This document shows positions 17,556-26,730 of a DNA stretch of 64,000 nt, piece after piece; positions within the stretch are counted from its first letter, which is position 1, and every line of letters begins with the position of its first letter. Position numbers and translations under genes: made by a program. The notes below the pieces were generated by a model. The model was not told the DNA's origin. It did no database searches and saw only the letters and a list, made by a program, of their open reading frames with translations. Origin of the DNA: DASRJJ01 sp050730855 (GTDB lineage: Bacteria; Patescibacteriota; Saccharimonadia; Saccharimonadales; UBA4665); contig JBOHNU010000005.1 in NCBI GenBank assembly GCA_050730855.1, forward strand, positions 26,807 through 90,806, written 5' to 3'.

Positions 17556-19343
17556 CTATTCCGGGGTTTTGTAGTTAGTGCGGATCATCCAGTTGTGGAC
17601 GTTTGTTAGGCGGTCGGCGTCGCTATTGATGGTGTGCTCGGTGAGGCCGTAGACTTGCTGGCGGGTGATGTACAAAAAGCGCGGTTGGTAGAGTCCGAGC
17701 GCGGGCGCGTCGGACTGCCAGGCTTGCAGGAATGGTTGGTATTTTACTGCACGCAACGCCGGGTCGGCGCGGGTGCGGCCTGCCTCCAGCGAGGCGTCGG
17801 CTGTTGCGGATTTATACTCCGAAAAGTTGAGCCGGATGGGCGCCAGCACATCGGCCTGCGAGCTGTGCCAGTACACGAATACGTCGGGGTCTACTCCCAC
17901 GGATATGCCATACAAAAGCGCCTCGTAGCTATGGTTGGCTAGGGTGCTCTGGAATGTCGCGCCGCTAGGGACGGTGATTACTTCCACCTCGGCGCCGATT
18001 TTGCGCCACTGCTGCTGCAGCTCGCGAGCGACGCGGTCGTACTCGCCGCCTTCTTGCGTGGTTAGCTGGAATGTAAGCGGCGCGCCGTCATTGCTGCGGA
18101 TTCCATCCGCGCCGACCGACCAGCCGGCTTGGTCGAGTAGACCAGCCGCAGCCGCAGGGTCGTAGCCCGACTGCCTGAAGCCCGGGTTAAAGCCCAGCTG
18201 GCCGCGCAAAAGCGGCTCGCGCACCGGGACGGTGGCGTAGCTCAGACTGTTTATTACATTCACGGTGTTGGTGCCGCGCACAAACGCCTGGCGGACTTTA
18301 GCGTCGTTAAATGGCGGCAGACTATTTTTGAAAAACACCATTACTTCTGCGGTAAGCGGCAAATTGTAGCGGCGCAGGCCTTCTTCGCCCTGCAACTGCT
18401 CGGGGACTTCGTCGAACCCGGCAATCGCGTGTAATTCTTGTTTTTCAAACGCGGTTATGAGCGTTTGCGGGTTGCGGAACGAGCGCACCACAAAACTGCT
18501 CAGTCGCGGCTGGCCAGCGTGGTATCCGGGAAACGCCCGCAGGGCGACTTGTGTCTGGCGGTCGTCGACAGATCCGCCGGTCACCTGAATCGCCTGCCAC
18601 ATAAACGGCCCCGAGCCAACGGGGTTAGCGGTGTTAAACAAACTGGTGCGCATGTCGGCCATTACCACGCCGTCCAGCAAATGCTTTGGCACAATGCCGT
18701 TGGTAAGTGAATAGGGGAAGGACGCTAGTGAGTTGGGCAGCGTAAAGCTAACGGTCAACGGGTCGACCTCTGCCACCTGCACACCCTGCCAGCTACTAAA
18801 CAACGGCGAGTCGGCGTCGGGATTTTGGATAACCTGGTAGGTAAACACCACGTCGGCGGCTGTAAGCGGACGGCCGTCGTGCCAGGTAAGGTTGGGCTTG
18901 AGCCGCACGGTGTACACCGTGCCGCGGTCGTTCACGGCCAGGCTTTCGGCCAGATTCTCTACCAGCTGGTTGTTCTCGCTGTAGGTCATAAGCCCGGAGA
19001 AGACCAGCTCGGCAACAGTGGCGTCTACCAGATCGGTCGCATAAATTGGGTTAGCCGTCGAAAAACTGCCCAGCATCCCCTCGATATAAGTGCCGCCGGC
19101 AATCGGCTGTGGCGTCTGATAATAACTGCTCAAACTGCGGTTTTGAGCGATGGAAACACCGGTAAGCATCACTACAAGCAGCAGCCAGCTTAAAACAAAC
19201 CGGCGCACGTGTATCAGCCGCTCCAGGCGTTTGAAAAAATTGTTTTCCAGGTGCTGCTCGGCCTGAGCGCCTAGCTCGCCAACCTGTTTTTTCTGCAAGC
19301 GGAAGCGGCGGCGGAAGCGGAGTTTGTACGCGCGGCTAAGCAT
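17556..19343 (-). CDS. ABC-transporter solute-binding protein, peptide/nickel type (SBP_bac_5)
   Basis: A 595-aa protein with a basic cytosolic N-terminus (~48 residues), one membrane helix (about residues 49-66, FVLSWLLLVVMLTGVSIA) and a family 5 binding domain: LVFSGLMTYSENNQLVENLA, LTWHDGRPLTAADVVFTYQ and the C-terminal lobe. It is anchored by an uncleaved helix rather than a lipobox. Family members bind oligopeptides or nickel complexes for import. No permease or ATPase gene for import is adjacent. It is the third gene of the operon after a holin-like gene and secG. Confidence 0.88.
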   Translation of the reverse strand: MLSRAYKLRFRRRFRLQKKQVGELGAQAEQHLENNFFKRLERLIHVRRFVLSWLLLVVMLTGVSIAQNRSLSSYYQTPQPIAGGTYIEGMLGSFSTANPIYATDLVDATVAELVFSGLMTYSENNQLVENLAESLAVNDRGTVYTVRLKPNLTWHDGRPLTAADVVFTYQVIQNPDADSPLFSSWQGVQVAEVDPLTVSFTLPNSLASFPYSLTNGIVPKHLLDGVVMADMRTSLFNTANPVGSGPFMWQAIQVTGGSVDDRQTQVALRAFPGYHAGQPRLSSFVVRSFRNPQTLITAFEKQELHAIAGFDEVPEQLQGEEGLRRYNLPLTAEVMVFFKNSLPPFNDAKVRQAFVRGTNTVNVINSLSYATVPVREPLLRGQLGFNPGFRQSGYDPAAAAGLLDQAGWSVGADGIRSNDGAPLTFQLTTQEGGEYDRVARELQQQWRKIGAEVEVITVPSGATFQSTLANHSYEALLYGISVGVDPDVFVYWHSSQADVLAPIRLNFSEYKSATADASLEAGRTRADPALRAVKYQPFLQAWQSDAPALGLYQPRFLYITRQQVYGLTEHTINSDADRLTNVHNWMIRTNYKTPE

Positions 19344-19349
19344 AGCGAC

Positions 19350-19565
19350 TTACCCAATCATGATGCTGAGTATAATTGACAAGGAAAACACAACAGCCAC
19401 CACAATTGTAATCTGGTGGATGGTCTTATCCGTGCCGCGGCGGACGGTGTTGACCTCGGCGCCACCGCCCAAACCGGCGCCAAGCGAGGCGCCCCTGGTC
19501 TGCACTAAAATCAGCAAAGTCATAAGCAACATTGACGCGATGGTGATGTAACCGTAAATACTCAT
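19350..19565 (-). CDS. secG: SecG protein-export subunit
   Basis: A 71-aa protein with two membrane helices (about residues 2-21 and 49-69) and the SecG linker RGASLGAGLGGGAE followed by RRG. SecG helps SecYEG translocate proteins. The ATG overlaps the stop of the upstream gene (ATGA) and the next gene begins 6 nt past its stop, so the three genes form one operon. Confidence 0.88.
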   Translation of the reverse strand: MSIYGYITIASMLLMTLLILVQTRGASLGAGLGGGAEVNTVRRGTDKTIHQITIVVAVVFSLSIILSIMIG

Positions 19566-19957
19566 GCCCGTTTCGCTTTCTTGCCTTGGTCGGCATCCTC
19601 AAGGATAACACTCACCAGGAAGTTTACCACTCCAATGATAAGCCCGGCAAGCATAGCCGACCAAAAGCCCGAAACTTCCAAAGGCGTATACAGCCAGGCC
19701 ACAAGCATAACCATCAGCGCATTTATAACCAGCATAAACAGACCGAGCGTGAGCAGCACCGCCGGCAGTGCAAACAACACTGCGATTGGCTTGATTACGG
19801 AGTTAACGGCCGCCAAAATAAGCCCGGCAATAATAAGTACCGACACTCGGCCGTCGTATGTTAGGTTGTCGCCCAGTATCGCCGCGGCAATCCACAGCCC
19901 CAGCGTACACATCCCCCATCGCAACAAAAACCGTATAAAAAAACCTTGGTTTTTCAT
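19562..19957 (-). CDS. Phage-holin-4-2-like / four-helix membrane protein
   Basis: A 131-aa protein with four hydrophobic helices and the family pattern VLIIAGLILAAVNSVIKPI, then LTLGLFMLVINALMVMLVAW and FWSAMLAGLIIGVVNFLVS. Proteins of this family are widespread in bacteria, and the name holin comes from similarity only; a lysis role is not implied. A leaderless promoter precedes it and it heads an operon with secG and the solute-binding protein. Confidence 0.85.
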   Translation of the reverse strand: MKNQGFFIRFLLRWGMCTLGLWIAAAILGDNLTYDGRVSVLIIAGLILAAVNSVIKPIAVLFALPAVLLTLGLFMLVINALMVMLVAWLYTPLEVSGFWSAMLAGLIIGVVNFLVSVILEDADQGKKAKRA

Positions 19958-19964
19958 TATGTTT

Positions 19965-19970
19965 AGTATA
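19965..19970 (-). promoter_or_regulatory. Extended -10 (TGTTATACT), leaderless start for the holin-like/secG operon
   Basis: TATACT on the minus strand ends 7 nt before the ATG at 19957. Confidence 0.6.
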
Positions 19971-19978
19971 ACAAATAT

Positions 19979-21211
19979 TTACAATTCGTGCGGCAGGCGC
20001 GCGCTAAGGACGATATTGCCGGCCTCGGTTAACAGCACGTCGTCTTCCAGGCGGATGCCGATGGACTCTTCCGGGACGTAGATGCCTGGTTCGACGGTTA
20101 GTATGGTATTTGGCTCGAGCGGGCTCGCGTAGTCGCCGACGTCATGCACATCCAAACCCAAAAAATGCGAGGTGGCGTGCGGGAAATAGCGGCGTACTGA
20201 CTGTTTGTCGATGCTTTTAATAAGCCCCAGCTCGCGCAGCTTTTCGCCCATGAACTGCTCCATCTGTTTTTCGTAATCTTTAAGTACAACACCTGGCTTT
20301 AAAAGGGATAACGCGTGAGCATGAGCCTCGCGTACCGCCTCAAAAACCTGGCTTTGGCGCCGCGACGGCCTGCCGCCTACGGCCTTGGTGCGGGTGATGT
20401 CCGCGGCGTAGTGGCCGGCCTCTGCCCCTACGTCTATTACTACCAGCTCGTCGCTGGACAAGGCGTGATTGTTGGCGACGTTATGCAGCGTGCAGGCGCG
20501 CTGGCCGCTGGCGACTATGGGGTCGAAGGCGTGGCCTTGCGCGCCGCGCCTCCGGAAGCCACGGGTGATATCGGCCTCCAGTTCGTACTCGTGGCCGTAC
20601 TTGGCCAAGGCCGAGGGCTTAGTTACATCGCGGAGCGTGTCGAGCGTTATGTCAATCGCCTTCTGTACGGCGGTAATTTCGGCCGGCTGCTTGACCATGC
20701 GCATCTTGGCCAGATGCTTGCGCAAATCCAGCAGTTGCAGCTGCGGGTTGGCGGTTTTCAGCCGCTGCGCAAGCGCCGCTCGAGCCGGATTGGCGTACAT
20801 GCCCCAAGTTTCCAGGTAGGCCGGCGCGGCCGCGAGCGTGGCGACATGCTGCACTTTCTTGAGACGCGCCTCGAGCCGCCGCGAGCCGTCCGTAGGGTTC
20901 AATACCTCCTGGACACCCGAAGTCGCCGACAGCCCGGCGGGGTCAACCGCGCCGTCAAACGCTTCGCGCACCGCTTCACGCTCGGGGACAATCAGGTACT
21001 CCTTGTCTTTGTCCATCACCAAAACTACATCCGGCTCGTCAATGCCGGTGAGGTACCAAAAACTGCGATCCTGATGGAACGCGTACGCTTCGTCGCTAGC
21101 CCGCTGCAACCGCCCGTTAGCTGTAAATATAATCGGCGCCGTGCCGGTAAAAAGCTGGCGCAGCCGCTGGCGATTGCCAACAAAAAACTCAACTTCGAAT
21201 TGCGTATCCAT
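19979..21211 (-). CDS. Xaa-Pro aminopeptidase (aminopeptidase P, M24B)
   Basis: A 410-aa protein with an aminopeptidase P N-domain (FLVGNRQRLRQLF and SFWYLTGIDEPD) and a pita-bread catalytic domain. The five metal ligands can be placed in VIDVGAEAGHYAADITR (two Asp), PHATSHFLGLDVHD (His), LTVEPGIYV (Glu) and IRLEDDVLL (Glu). It releases N-terminal residues before proline and is a cytosolic Mn enzyme. A leaderless promoter precedes the ATG. Confidence 0.92.
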   Translation of the reverse strand: MDTQFEVEFFVGNRQRLRQLFTGTAPIIFTANGRLQRASDEAYAFHQDRSFWYLTGIDEPDVVLVMDKDKEYLIVPEREAVREAFDGAVDPAGLSATSGVQEVLNPTDGSRRLEARLKKVQHVATLAAAPAYLETWGMYANPARAALAQRLKTANPQLQLLDLRKHLAKMRMVKQPAEITAVQKAIDITLDTLRDVTKPSALAKYGHEYELEADITRGFRRRGAQGHAFDPIVASGQRACTLHNVANNHALSSDELVVIDVGAEAGHYAADITRTKAVGGRPSRRQSQVFEAVREAHAHALSLLKPGVVLKDYEKQMEQFMGEKLRELGLIKSIDKQSVRRYFPHATSHFLGLDVHDVGDYASPLEPNTILTVEPGIYVPEESIGIRLEDDVLLTEAGNIVLSARLPHEL

Positions 21212-21218
21212 ACAGCGC

Positions 21219-21224
21219 AGTATA
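21219..21224 (-). promoter_or_regulatory. Extended -10 (TGCTATACT), leaderless start for the aminopeptidase P gene
   Basis: TATACT on the minus strand ends 7 nt before the ATG at 21211. Confidence 0.6.
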
Positions 21225-21229
21225 GCAAA

Positions 21230-22723
21230 TCATGTTTTTCTTATATTTATAATGAGGCTAGCCTTAGCCGAGCCAATCACGGCGGCAACGTCGGCCTGGC
21301 TCGCCTCTTCTAGCGCTCGCAGCGAGCCGAAGTGGCGGATGAGTTTTTTGCGCGTGGCTGGGCCGATGCCGGGGATGTCATCCAAAACGCTGGTAGTTTG
21401 ACGTTTGCGCTGGAGCGTGGAATGGTAACTGACGGCGAAGCGGTGGCTTTCGTCGCGGATGCGCTGGAGCAGTTTTACGAGATTAGTATTGTGCGGAACA
21501 TTTAACAGAGTAAAGTCGTCGCTTTCGGTGGTGTAACCGCCCAATTTTTGCAGGATATTTAGTTGAAGGTTAACACCGGAAAAACCTTTTTTGATGACAA
21601 TTTGCTCTTCCCTTTTAGCAAGGCCGATAAACGGAATGTTTTGCTGACCCATTTCGTTTCGTGCACGAGTGGCGGCGTCGAGTTGGCCCTTACCGCCGTC
21701 AATAATCACCAAGTTCGGCTTGCCCCAGGCTTTGATATTTTTCTCGCTCAGACGGCGGGTAATCGTCTCGTGCATGTTAAAAAAATCGTTGTTTTGGTCT
21801 TTGCGCGTTTTGAACTTGCGGTATTCACCCTTATCGCTCACGCCGTTGGTGAACACCACCATGCTGGCCACCACGTCACTGCCTTGCATGTGGCTGATGT
21901 CGTAGCCCTCGATGCGGCGCGGGATTTTGGACATGCCTAGCAAATCCACCAGCTCGGTTAGCGCGTGGTCTTTGGAAATATCTAAAAATTCTTTATCGCT
22001 AAAAATCACCTGTTTGTTGAGGTTTTTTAGCGCAAAAAACTGGTTGCGCAAACGGGCGGCTTCTTCAAAATCCTGCGCTTTCGCCGCGCGGTTCATGTCT
22101 TTCTCTATCTCTTTTTCGATATTTTTGCGTTTACCTTCAATAACCGCCATTAATTTTCGTAAATTAGCCCGGTAATCTTGCAGCGACGTTTTGCCTTCTT
22201 CTAGTCCGGGGTCTAACCCCAAATGATAATGCAGCGTTGCGCGCTTTTGCCCGGGCGTTTTTTTGGTAGCAAATGGAAAAACTCGACGTAAAGCCTTGAG
22301 CGCCTGACGGATGGTAAAACTGCTGAGATATGGTCCAAAATAGCGCGCGCCGTCATCGAGTGGCCGTCGGGTTGTCGAAACGGTCGGAAAATCGCTGTCG
22401 TAATCAATGCGAATATAGCTGAGGCTTTTGTCGTCGCGCAGCAAAATGTTAAAGCGCGGCATGTAACGGCGCACCATTTCGGCCTCTAAAAACAAAGCCT
22501 CGATTTCGCTTTCCACCACCATCCAATCGGTGTCGGCAATTTCGGCTACCAACACATCGGTTTTCGGATCACGCACGCGCGATTTGTGAAAATACTGCCG
22601 CACACGATTATTCAATCGCGCCGCTTTGCCGACGTAAATAATCTCCCCGAGCGCGTCCTTGTGGAAATACACACCCGGCTCTTTGGGCAAATCCTTCAGT
22701 TTATCTTGTAGTCGCTTGTTCAT
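21230..22723 (-). CDS. uvrC: Excinuclease ABC subunit C
   Basis: A 497-aa UvrC, about 110 residues shorter than the E. coli protein. The order is the GIY-YIG nuclease (PGVYFHKDALGEIIYVGKA, about residues 16-35), the UvrB-binding UVR motif (KDMNRAAKAQDFEEAARLRN, near 205-225), the RNase H-like nuclease (RIEGYDISHMQGSDVVASMV, VIIDGGKGQL) and C-terminal HhH (LDDIPGIGPATRKKLIRHFG). It makes both incisions in nucleotide excision repair with UvrAB. uvrA lies at 31700 in the window; uvrB is not here. A TATAAT box ends 8 nt before the ATG. Confidence 0.95.
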   Translation of the reverse strand: MNKRLQDKLKDLPKEPGVYFHKDALGEIIYVGKAARLNNRVRQYFHKSRVRDPKTDVLVAEIADTDWMVVESEIEALFLEAEMVRRYMPRFNILLRDDKSLSYIRIDYDSDFPTVSTTRRPLDDGARYFGPYLSSFTIRQALKALRRVFPFATKKTPGQKRATLHYHLGLDPGLEEGKTSLQDYRANLRKLMAVIEGKRKNIEKEIEKDMNRAAKAQDFEEAARLRNQFFALKNLNKQVIFSDKEFLDISKDHALTELVDLLGMSKIPRRIEGYDISHMQGSDVVASMVVFTNGVSDKGEYRKFKTRKDQNNDFFNMHETITRRLSEKNIKAWGKPNLVIIDGGKGQLDAATRARNEMGQQNIPFIGLAKREEQIVIKKGFSGVNLQLNILQKLGGYTTESDDFTLLNVPHNTNLVKLLQRIRDESHRFAVSYHSTLQRKRQTTSVLDDIPGIGPATRKKLIRHFGSLRALEEASQADVAAVIGSAKASLIINIRKT

Positions 22724-22800
22724 CTCTGTTAATTATATCGCAAGCCTTGTATATTGCACCAAAGAAGGCTAAGATTCCTTTTTAACTAACTTCCCTGTTT

Positions 22801-23097
22801 ATGGAAAAACCGAAAATTGGCACTGGGCGTTTTTGCCGGCGTGCTAGCGCATTTATAGAGAACTGCCCTGAAGGAACGGTCATTGGTCGACCCAACTCTT
22901 GCTTTGCAAATCTCGATGAAGCTGGCATTCGTTCAAAAACCGGCGATGTGTATGCAATAAATTGCAATGACTTTGTTGCTTGCTCTGGAACTTTAATAGT
23001 CCGAACCGAGGTTGTCGTCCCCGACGGTCTTGTTATTTCCGAGCTTGGATGGACTGGGGGATGCAAATTACAGCAAGAAGAATCAACCCAACTTTAG
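22801..23097 (+). CDS. Hypothetical protein with four cysteines, 98 aa
   Basis: A 98-aa frame lies alone on the plus strand between uvrC and def and overlaps the 3' end of def by 15 nt tail to tail. The sequence reads like a folded protein (EGTVIGRPNSCFANLDEAG, VVVPDGLVISELGW) with no low-complexity bias. An antisense frame of about the same length exists but looks less protein-like. No clear Shine-Dalgarno is seen; TAACTT ends 8 nt before the ATG. No family is recognised. Confidence 0.5.
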   Translation: MEKPKIGTGRFCRRASAFIENCPEGTVIGRPNSCFANLDEAGIRSKTGDVYAINCNDFVACSGTLIVRTEVVVPDGLVISELGWTGGCKLQQEESTQL

Positions 23098-23787
23098 TCG
23101 CAGCCACTGCTCGTATGAACAGTGTCGGGGCCATTGGCTGATGTATATAGGATAGTTACTGAGTTTCTCTGCGTGCACCCAGTGACGTTTTTTGTCGGAT
23201 TTTATGCGGTCCGGGAAGCGAATGCCATTTAGGTGATCGATTTCGTGCTGCGCGATACGCGCCTGGAAGCCCTCAAAAATGCGGGTAGCGCGCGTGCCTT
23301 CCGTGATGAAGGCCTTGATTTTTACTGCCACCGGGCGACGCACCAAACCCCAGACCGACCCCGCCGAAAAGCAACCCTCGCGCCCCTCCTCGGTTTCACG
23401 GCTACGCCAGATGATCTCGGGGTTGATGAAACACTCTAGCTTGCCGGGTTTTTTGCGGTCGGTGCCGATTTTGGTATCGAATACCACTATCTGCAAATCT
23501 TCCCCGATTTGCGGCGCCGCCAGCCCTACAAGCATCCGCCGCTTGCCGTCCAGTTTACGCGCGGCGCGCTGGCCGGTTGCGGCGGCGAAAAGGCGCGCAA
23601 TCACTCTCTGAACCCGCGGACTCGAGATATCATTGTGGCTGACGGTTCGGGCAACTTGCGTAAGCACCGGGTCGCCCACTGGCACCATGCCTAAAGACAG
23701 TTCCAGCTCCACCCGCGCTTTATCGTCCGGGCTTTCGCTATAATCATCAAGCGGCAGCAGAAGCGGCGAGGGCGTTCTGGCACTCAT
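23083..23787 (-). CDS. def: Peptide deformylase
   Basis: A 234-aa deformylase with the three family motifs: [10 protein letters not shown] (motif 1), [12 protein letters not shown] (motif 2, Cys ligand) and [12 protein letters not shown] (motif 3, HExxH). It removes the N-terminal formyl group from new proteins. There is an N-terminal extension of ~30 residues and a C-terminal extension of ~40, longer than E. coli Def (169 aa). The start overlaps the end of trhO by 41 nt, so a slightly later start is possible. Confidence 0.93.
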   Translation of the reverse strand: MSARTPSPLLLPLDDYSESPDDKARVELELSLGMVPVGDPVLTQVARTVSHNDISSPRVQRVIARLFAAATGQRAARKLDGKRRMLVGLAAPQIGEDLQIVVFDTKIGTDRKKPGKLECFINPEIIWRSRETEEGREGCFSAGSVWGLVRRPVAVKIKAFITEGTRATRIFEGFQARIAQHEIDHLNGIRFPDRIKSDKKRHWVHAEKLSNYPIYISQWPRHCSYEQWLRLKLG

Positions 23788-24643
23788 CTGAGCAAATCCT
23801 TGTGGTGGTTTTACAGTTTTCGCAAATTAGCACCAGGTTATTGCAGCTGACTAGCGCGCAGTTTTCATAATTGCTGGTTTTCCCCTGGCAGATGACGCAC
23901 TGGCCAATGTCCTTGGCTTTGTCGCTAAACTTTACACCCATGCGGTCGTCAAACACGTATAGCGAGCCTTCCCACAGGCCGTCGTCCCTGTAGGTTTCGC
24001 CGTATTTTACAATGCCGCCATCAATTTGGTACACCTCTTTGAAGCCGCGCTTTTTCATAAGCATACTAAGCACTTCGCAGCGGATGCCGCCGGTACAATA
24101 GGTTACGACCGGCTTGTTTTTGATGTTCTGATACTTGTCGCTTTCTAAGTCGCGCAAAAAATCGCGAGTGTGGCGGGCGTCCGGCACAATGGCGTTCTTG
24201 AACCTACCAACCGCCGCCTCGTAGGCGTTGCGGCCGTCAAAAAATACGACGTCTTTGCCGTGCTTTTTGACCAACTCGTGAACTTGCTCGGGTTTGAGGT
24301 GCTTGCCGCCGCCAATTACACCATTGTCATCTACCTCAATCTCATCTGCTGCGCCGAAGGCTACTATTTCGTCGCGCACCTTAACACTGAGTTTTGGGAA
24401 GTGCTCGCGCCCGCCATCCGACCACTTAAAAACAGTCGTTTTAAACGGCGCGAACTCTTTGGTAGTTTTGGCGTACGCCTTTAAATCGTCGATGTCGCCG
24501 CTGACCGTGCCATTAATGCCGTGTTTAGAAATCAAAATCCGCCCGCGCAGGTTCAGTTTTTCACACAAAGCGCGCTGCCACAGCCGCACCGCCTCGGGGT
24601 CAGCAACCGGCGCAAACTTGTAATACAACACAATCTTCTGCAT
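23747..24643 (-). CDS. trhO: tRNA uridine-34 hydroxylase TrhO (rhodanese-domain)
   Basis: A 298-aa protein with an N-terminal acylphosphatase-like domain ([17 protein letters not shown]) and a rhodanese domain with the active cysteine in [12 protein letters not shown]-terminal zinc-binding tail follows ([14 protein letters not shown], then two more Cys pairs). TrhO (YceA) makes 5-hydroxyuridine at position 34 of certain tRNAs using O2 and prephenate-independent chemistry. In a fermentative CPR cell the O2 need is notable. It forms an operon with def. Confidence 0.9.
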   Translation of the reverse strand: MQKIVLYYKFAPVADPEAVRLWQRALCEKLNLRGRILISKHGINGTVSGDIDDLKAYAKTTKEFAPFKTTVFKWSDGGREHFPKLSVKVRDEIVAFGAADEIEVDDNGVIGGGKHLKPEQVHELVKKHGKDVVFFDGRNAYEAAVGRFKNAIVPDARHTRDFLRDLESDKYQNIKNKPVVTYCTGGIRCEVLSMLMKKRGFKEVYQIDGGIVKYGETYRDDGLWEGSLYVFDDRMGVKFSDKAKDIGQCVICQGKTSNYENCALVSCNNLVLICENCKTTTRICSDECQNALAASAAA

Positions 24644-24650
24644 CCCTGTT

Positions 24651-24656
24651 ATTATA
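24651..24656 (-). promoter_or_regulatory. Extended -10 (TGCTATAAT), leaderless start for trhO-def
   Basis: TATAAT on the minus strand ends 7 nt before the ATG at 24643. The same TGCTATAAT and CAGGGATG arrangement is found at htpX. Confidence 0.6.
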
Positions 24657-24774
24657 GCATCAACAGATCAGTACTTGACAAAACGTTGTTAACAAAGCTA
24701 CGTATTTTTATCTTAAATCTTGGCTTGTGCTGTACAATGGAAAGTAATGTTTTTTTAAAGGAAAGGGCGGAGCG

Positions 24775-24831
24775 ATGGTATCAGAGACAACCAAGAAGAT
24801 TTTTTACGGCGTTACCGCCCTCGCGGCATAA
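24775..24831 (+). CDS. Possible 18-aa leader peptide upstream of the ABC exporter pair
   Basis: In the 262-bp gap before the ABC genes, ATG at 24775 is preceded by GGAAAGGGCGGAG and opens an 18-codon frame (MVSETTKKIFYGVTALAA) ending in TAA at 24831. A TACAAT box lies upstream at about 24733. It could be a leader peptide that tunes expression of the exporter, or chance. The start signal is the only support; no attenuator hairpin is obvious downstream. Confidence 0.3.
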   Translation: MVSETTKKIFYGVTALAA

Positions 24832-24905
24832 TTGCCCTACATCAGAATCTCTTAGCAATAACTAACTTTTTTATCATAATAACTCGGTAGCCGGAGGCTG
24901 CTGTA

Positions 24906-26699
24906 ATGAAAACACCTAATCCTATTCGAGCCATGCGCTCTGTGCGCTACTTTTTGCGCAAAGGCTGGCAGTACAAACCCTATCTGTTGGGGGCACTATT
25001 GTTTGTGCCGCTAGCTTCTTTGCTGATGTACTACATCCCACCCCTAATTCTGGCCGACATTCTTGATCGCCTGAGCACCGGCAATTTTACACCCGGCGAT
25101 TTGTGGGGCAGTTTTGGCACACCTTTGGTTTGGTATGCCATCTTAATGTTCTTGAGCGGCATTGTGCTGTGGCGAATTGCAATATTCTTTATCTGGAGCC
25201 TGGAAATGCGCGTTATGCGCAACATTCACCGCGAGGTGTTCGCGCACCTAATACGGCTAAGCGCCAACTTCCATGCCAACCGCTTTGCCGGCTCGCTGGT
25301 GTCGCAGGCAAACAAGCTGGTCAGTTCATACGTCCGTTTTTCGGATACGATGGTGTTTGATTTGCTAACACTGGTACTGTCGTTCGTATTCTCGTTTGCC
25401 ATTCTACTTCCGCGCGTGCCGTGGATTGCGATTGCGCTGATGGTCTTTTCGGTTATCTTTATGATAATTGCCACCAAGCTGACACGTAATATCCGCGAGG
25501 CGCGGGCGCGAGAGGCCGCGGCCGACACCCGGCAAACCGGCTTTTTAGCAGATGTGATTACAAATGTGCTGGCGATAAAAAGTTTCGCCGGGGGCGGCCA
25601 CGAGAACGACCGCTATGCGAAAGCAACCACCGAAACCATGCTGGCGACCCGCCACGTGATGTGGAAAAGCCTCGGCCACGAAAGCGTTTTCGCCCTAACT
25701 ACCGTCAGCATCGGTGTTGCCGCCGCAGTTATGGCTGTGGCGGCTGTAGTGCTCTACGACGCCAGCATCGGCACCGCCTTTTTGGTGATCACCTACACCG
25801 GCATCATCGGCCAGCGACTGTGGGAGTTTGCCCAGACCATGCTGCGCAACCTTAACCGCGCGCTTGGCGACGCCAAGGACATGATGGATATTCTGGCGCT
25901 AGAGCCGGAAATTAAAGACTCGGAACAGCCCGAAAAAGCCCGGTTTACCGAAGGCGCCATTGCATTTACCGATGTTGATTTCAACCACCCGGAATCGGGC
26001 GAAAAGAACGGCTTGTTCCAAAAGCTGAATGTCTCGGTGCGAGCTGGCGAAAAGATCGGACTGGTCGGGCATTCCGGTTCGGGCAAAACCACACTCACCA
26101 AGCTGTTACTACGCTTTAACGATGTAGACAACGGCGCCATAACTATCGACGGCCAGAATATTGCCGCTGTTACGCAGGACGACCTGCGCCGGGCGATTGC
26201 CTACGTGCCGCAGGAGCCGCTGCTGTTCCACCGCAGTATCCGCGAAAACATCGCCTACGGCAAGCCGGATGCTACCGACAAAGAAATCGAAGCAGCTGCC
26301 ATAAAAGCGCACGCCCACGAGTTCATCCAAAAGCTGGCCAAAGGCTACGACACTTTGGTTGGCGAGCGCGGCGTTAAGCTCAGCGGCGGGCAGCGCCAGC
26401 GTGTAGCCATCGCCCGAGCTATCCTTAAGGACGCACCCATTTTGGTACTCGACGAAGCCACTAGCGCGCTAGACAGCGAGAGCGAAAAGCTCATCCAGGA
26501 CGCCCTGTGGCAGCTCATGAAAAACCGCACGGCAATTGTTATCGCCCACCGCCTAAGTACCGTCCACAAAATGGATCGGATCATTGTACTAGAAGACGGT
26601 ACGATAGTGGAGGAAGGTTCGCACCAGCAATTACTGCGCCAAAAAGGCGTGTACGCCAAGCTATGGGAGCACCAATCCGGCGGCTTTATAGAAGAGTAG
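24906..26699 (+). CDS. ABC exporter, first subunit (fused membrane and ATPase domains)
   Basis: A 597-aa type IV ABC half-transporter with six membrane helices in residues ~20-320 and an ATPase domain with Walker A GHSGSGKTTL, Q-loop YVPQEPLLF, signature LSGGQRQRVAI, Walker B LVLDEATSALD and H-loop AHRLST. All catalytic residues are present. Such exporters flip lipids, drugs or peptides outward. CCGGAGG precedes the ATG. The following gene encodes a close relative, so the two probably form a heterodimer. Confidence 0.93.
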   Translation: MKTPNPIRAMRSVRYFLRKGWQYKPYLLGALLFVPLASLLMYYIPPLILADILDRLSTGNFTPGDLWGSFGTPLVWYAILMFLSGIVLWRIAIFFIWSLEMRVMRNIHREVFAHLIRLSANFHANRFAGSLVSQANKLVSSYVRFSDTMVFDLLTLVLSFVFSFAILLPRVPWIAIALMVFSVIFMIIATKLTRNIREARAREAAADTRQTGFLADVITNVLAIKSFAGGGHENDRYAKATTETMLATRHVMWKSLGHESVFALTTVSIGVAAAVMAVAAVVLYDASIGTAFLVITYTGIIGQRLWEFAQTMLRNLNRALGDAKDMMDILALEPEIKDSEQPEKARFTEGAIAFTDVDFNHPESGEKNGLFQKLNVSVRAGEKIGLVGHSGSGKTTLTKLLLRFNDVDNGAITIDGQNIAAVTQDDLRRAIAYVPQEPLLFHRSIRENIAYGKPDATDKEIEAAAIKAHAHEFIQKLAKGYDTLVGERGVKLSGGQRQRVAIARAILKDAPILVLDEATSALDSESEKLIQDALWQLMKNRTAIVIAHRLSTVHKMDRIIVLEDGTIVEEGSHQQLLRQKGVYAKLWEHQSGGFIEE

Positions 26700-26730
26700 C
26701 GTTCGAAAACACGATATACTACGAGGATTA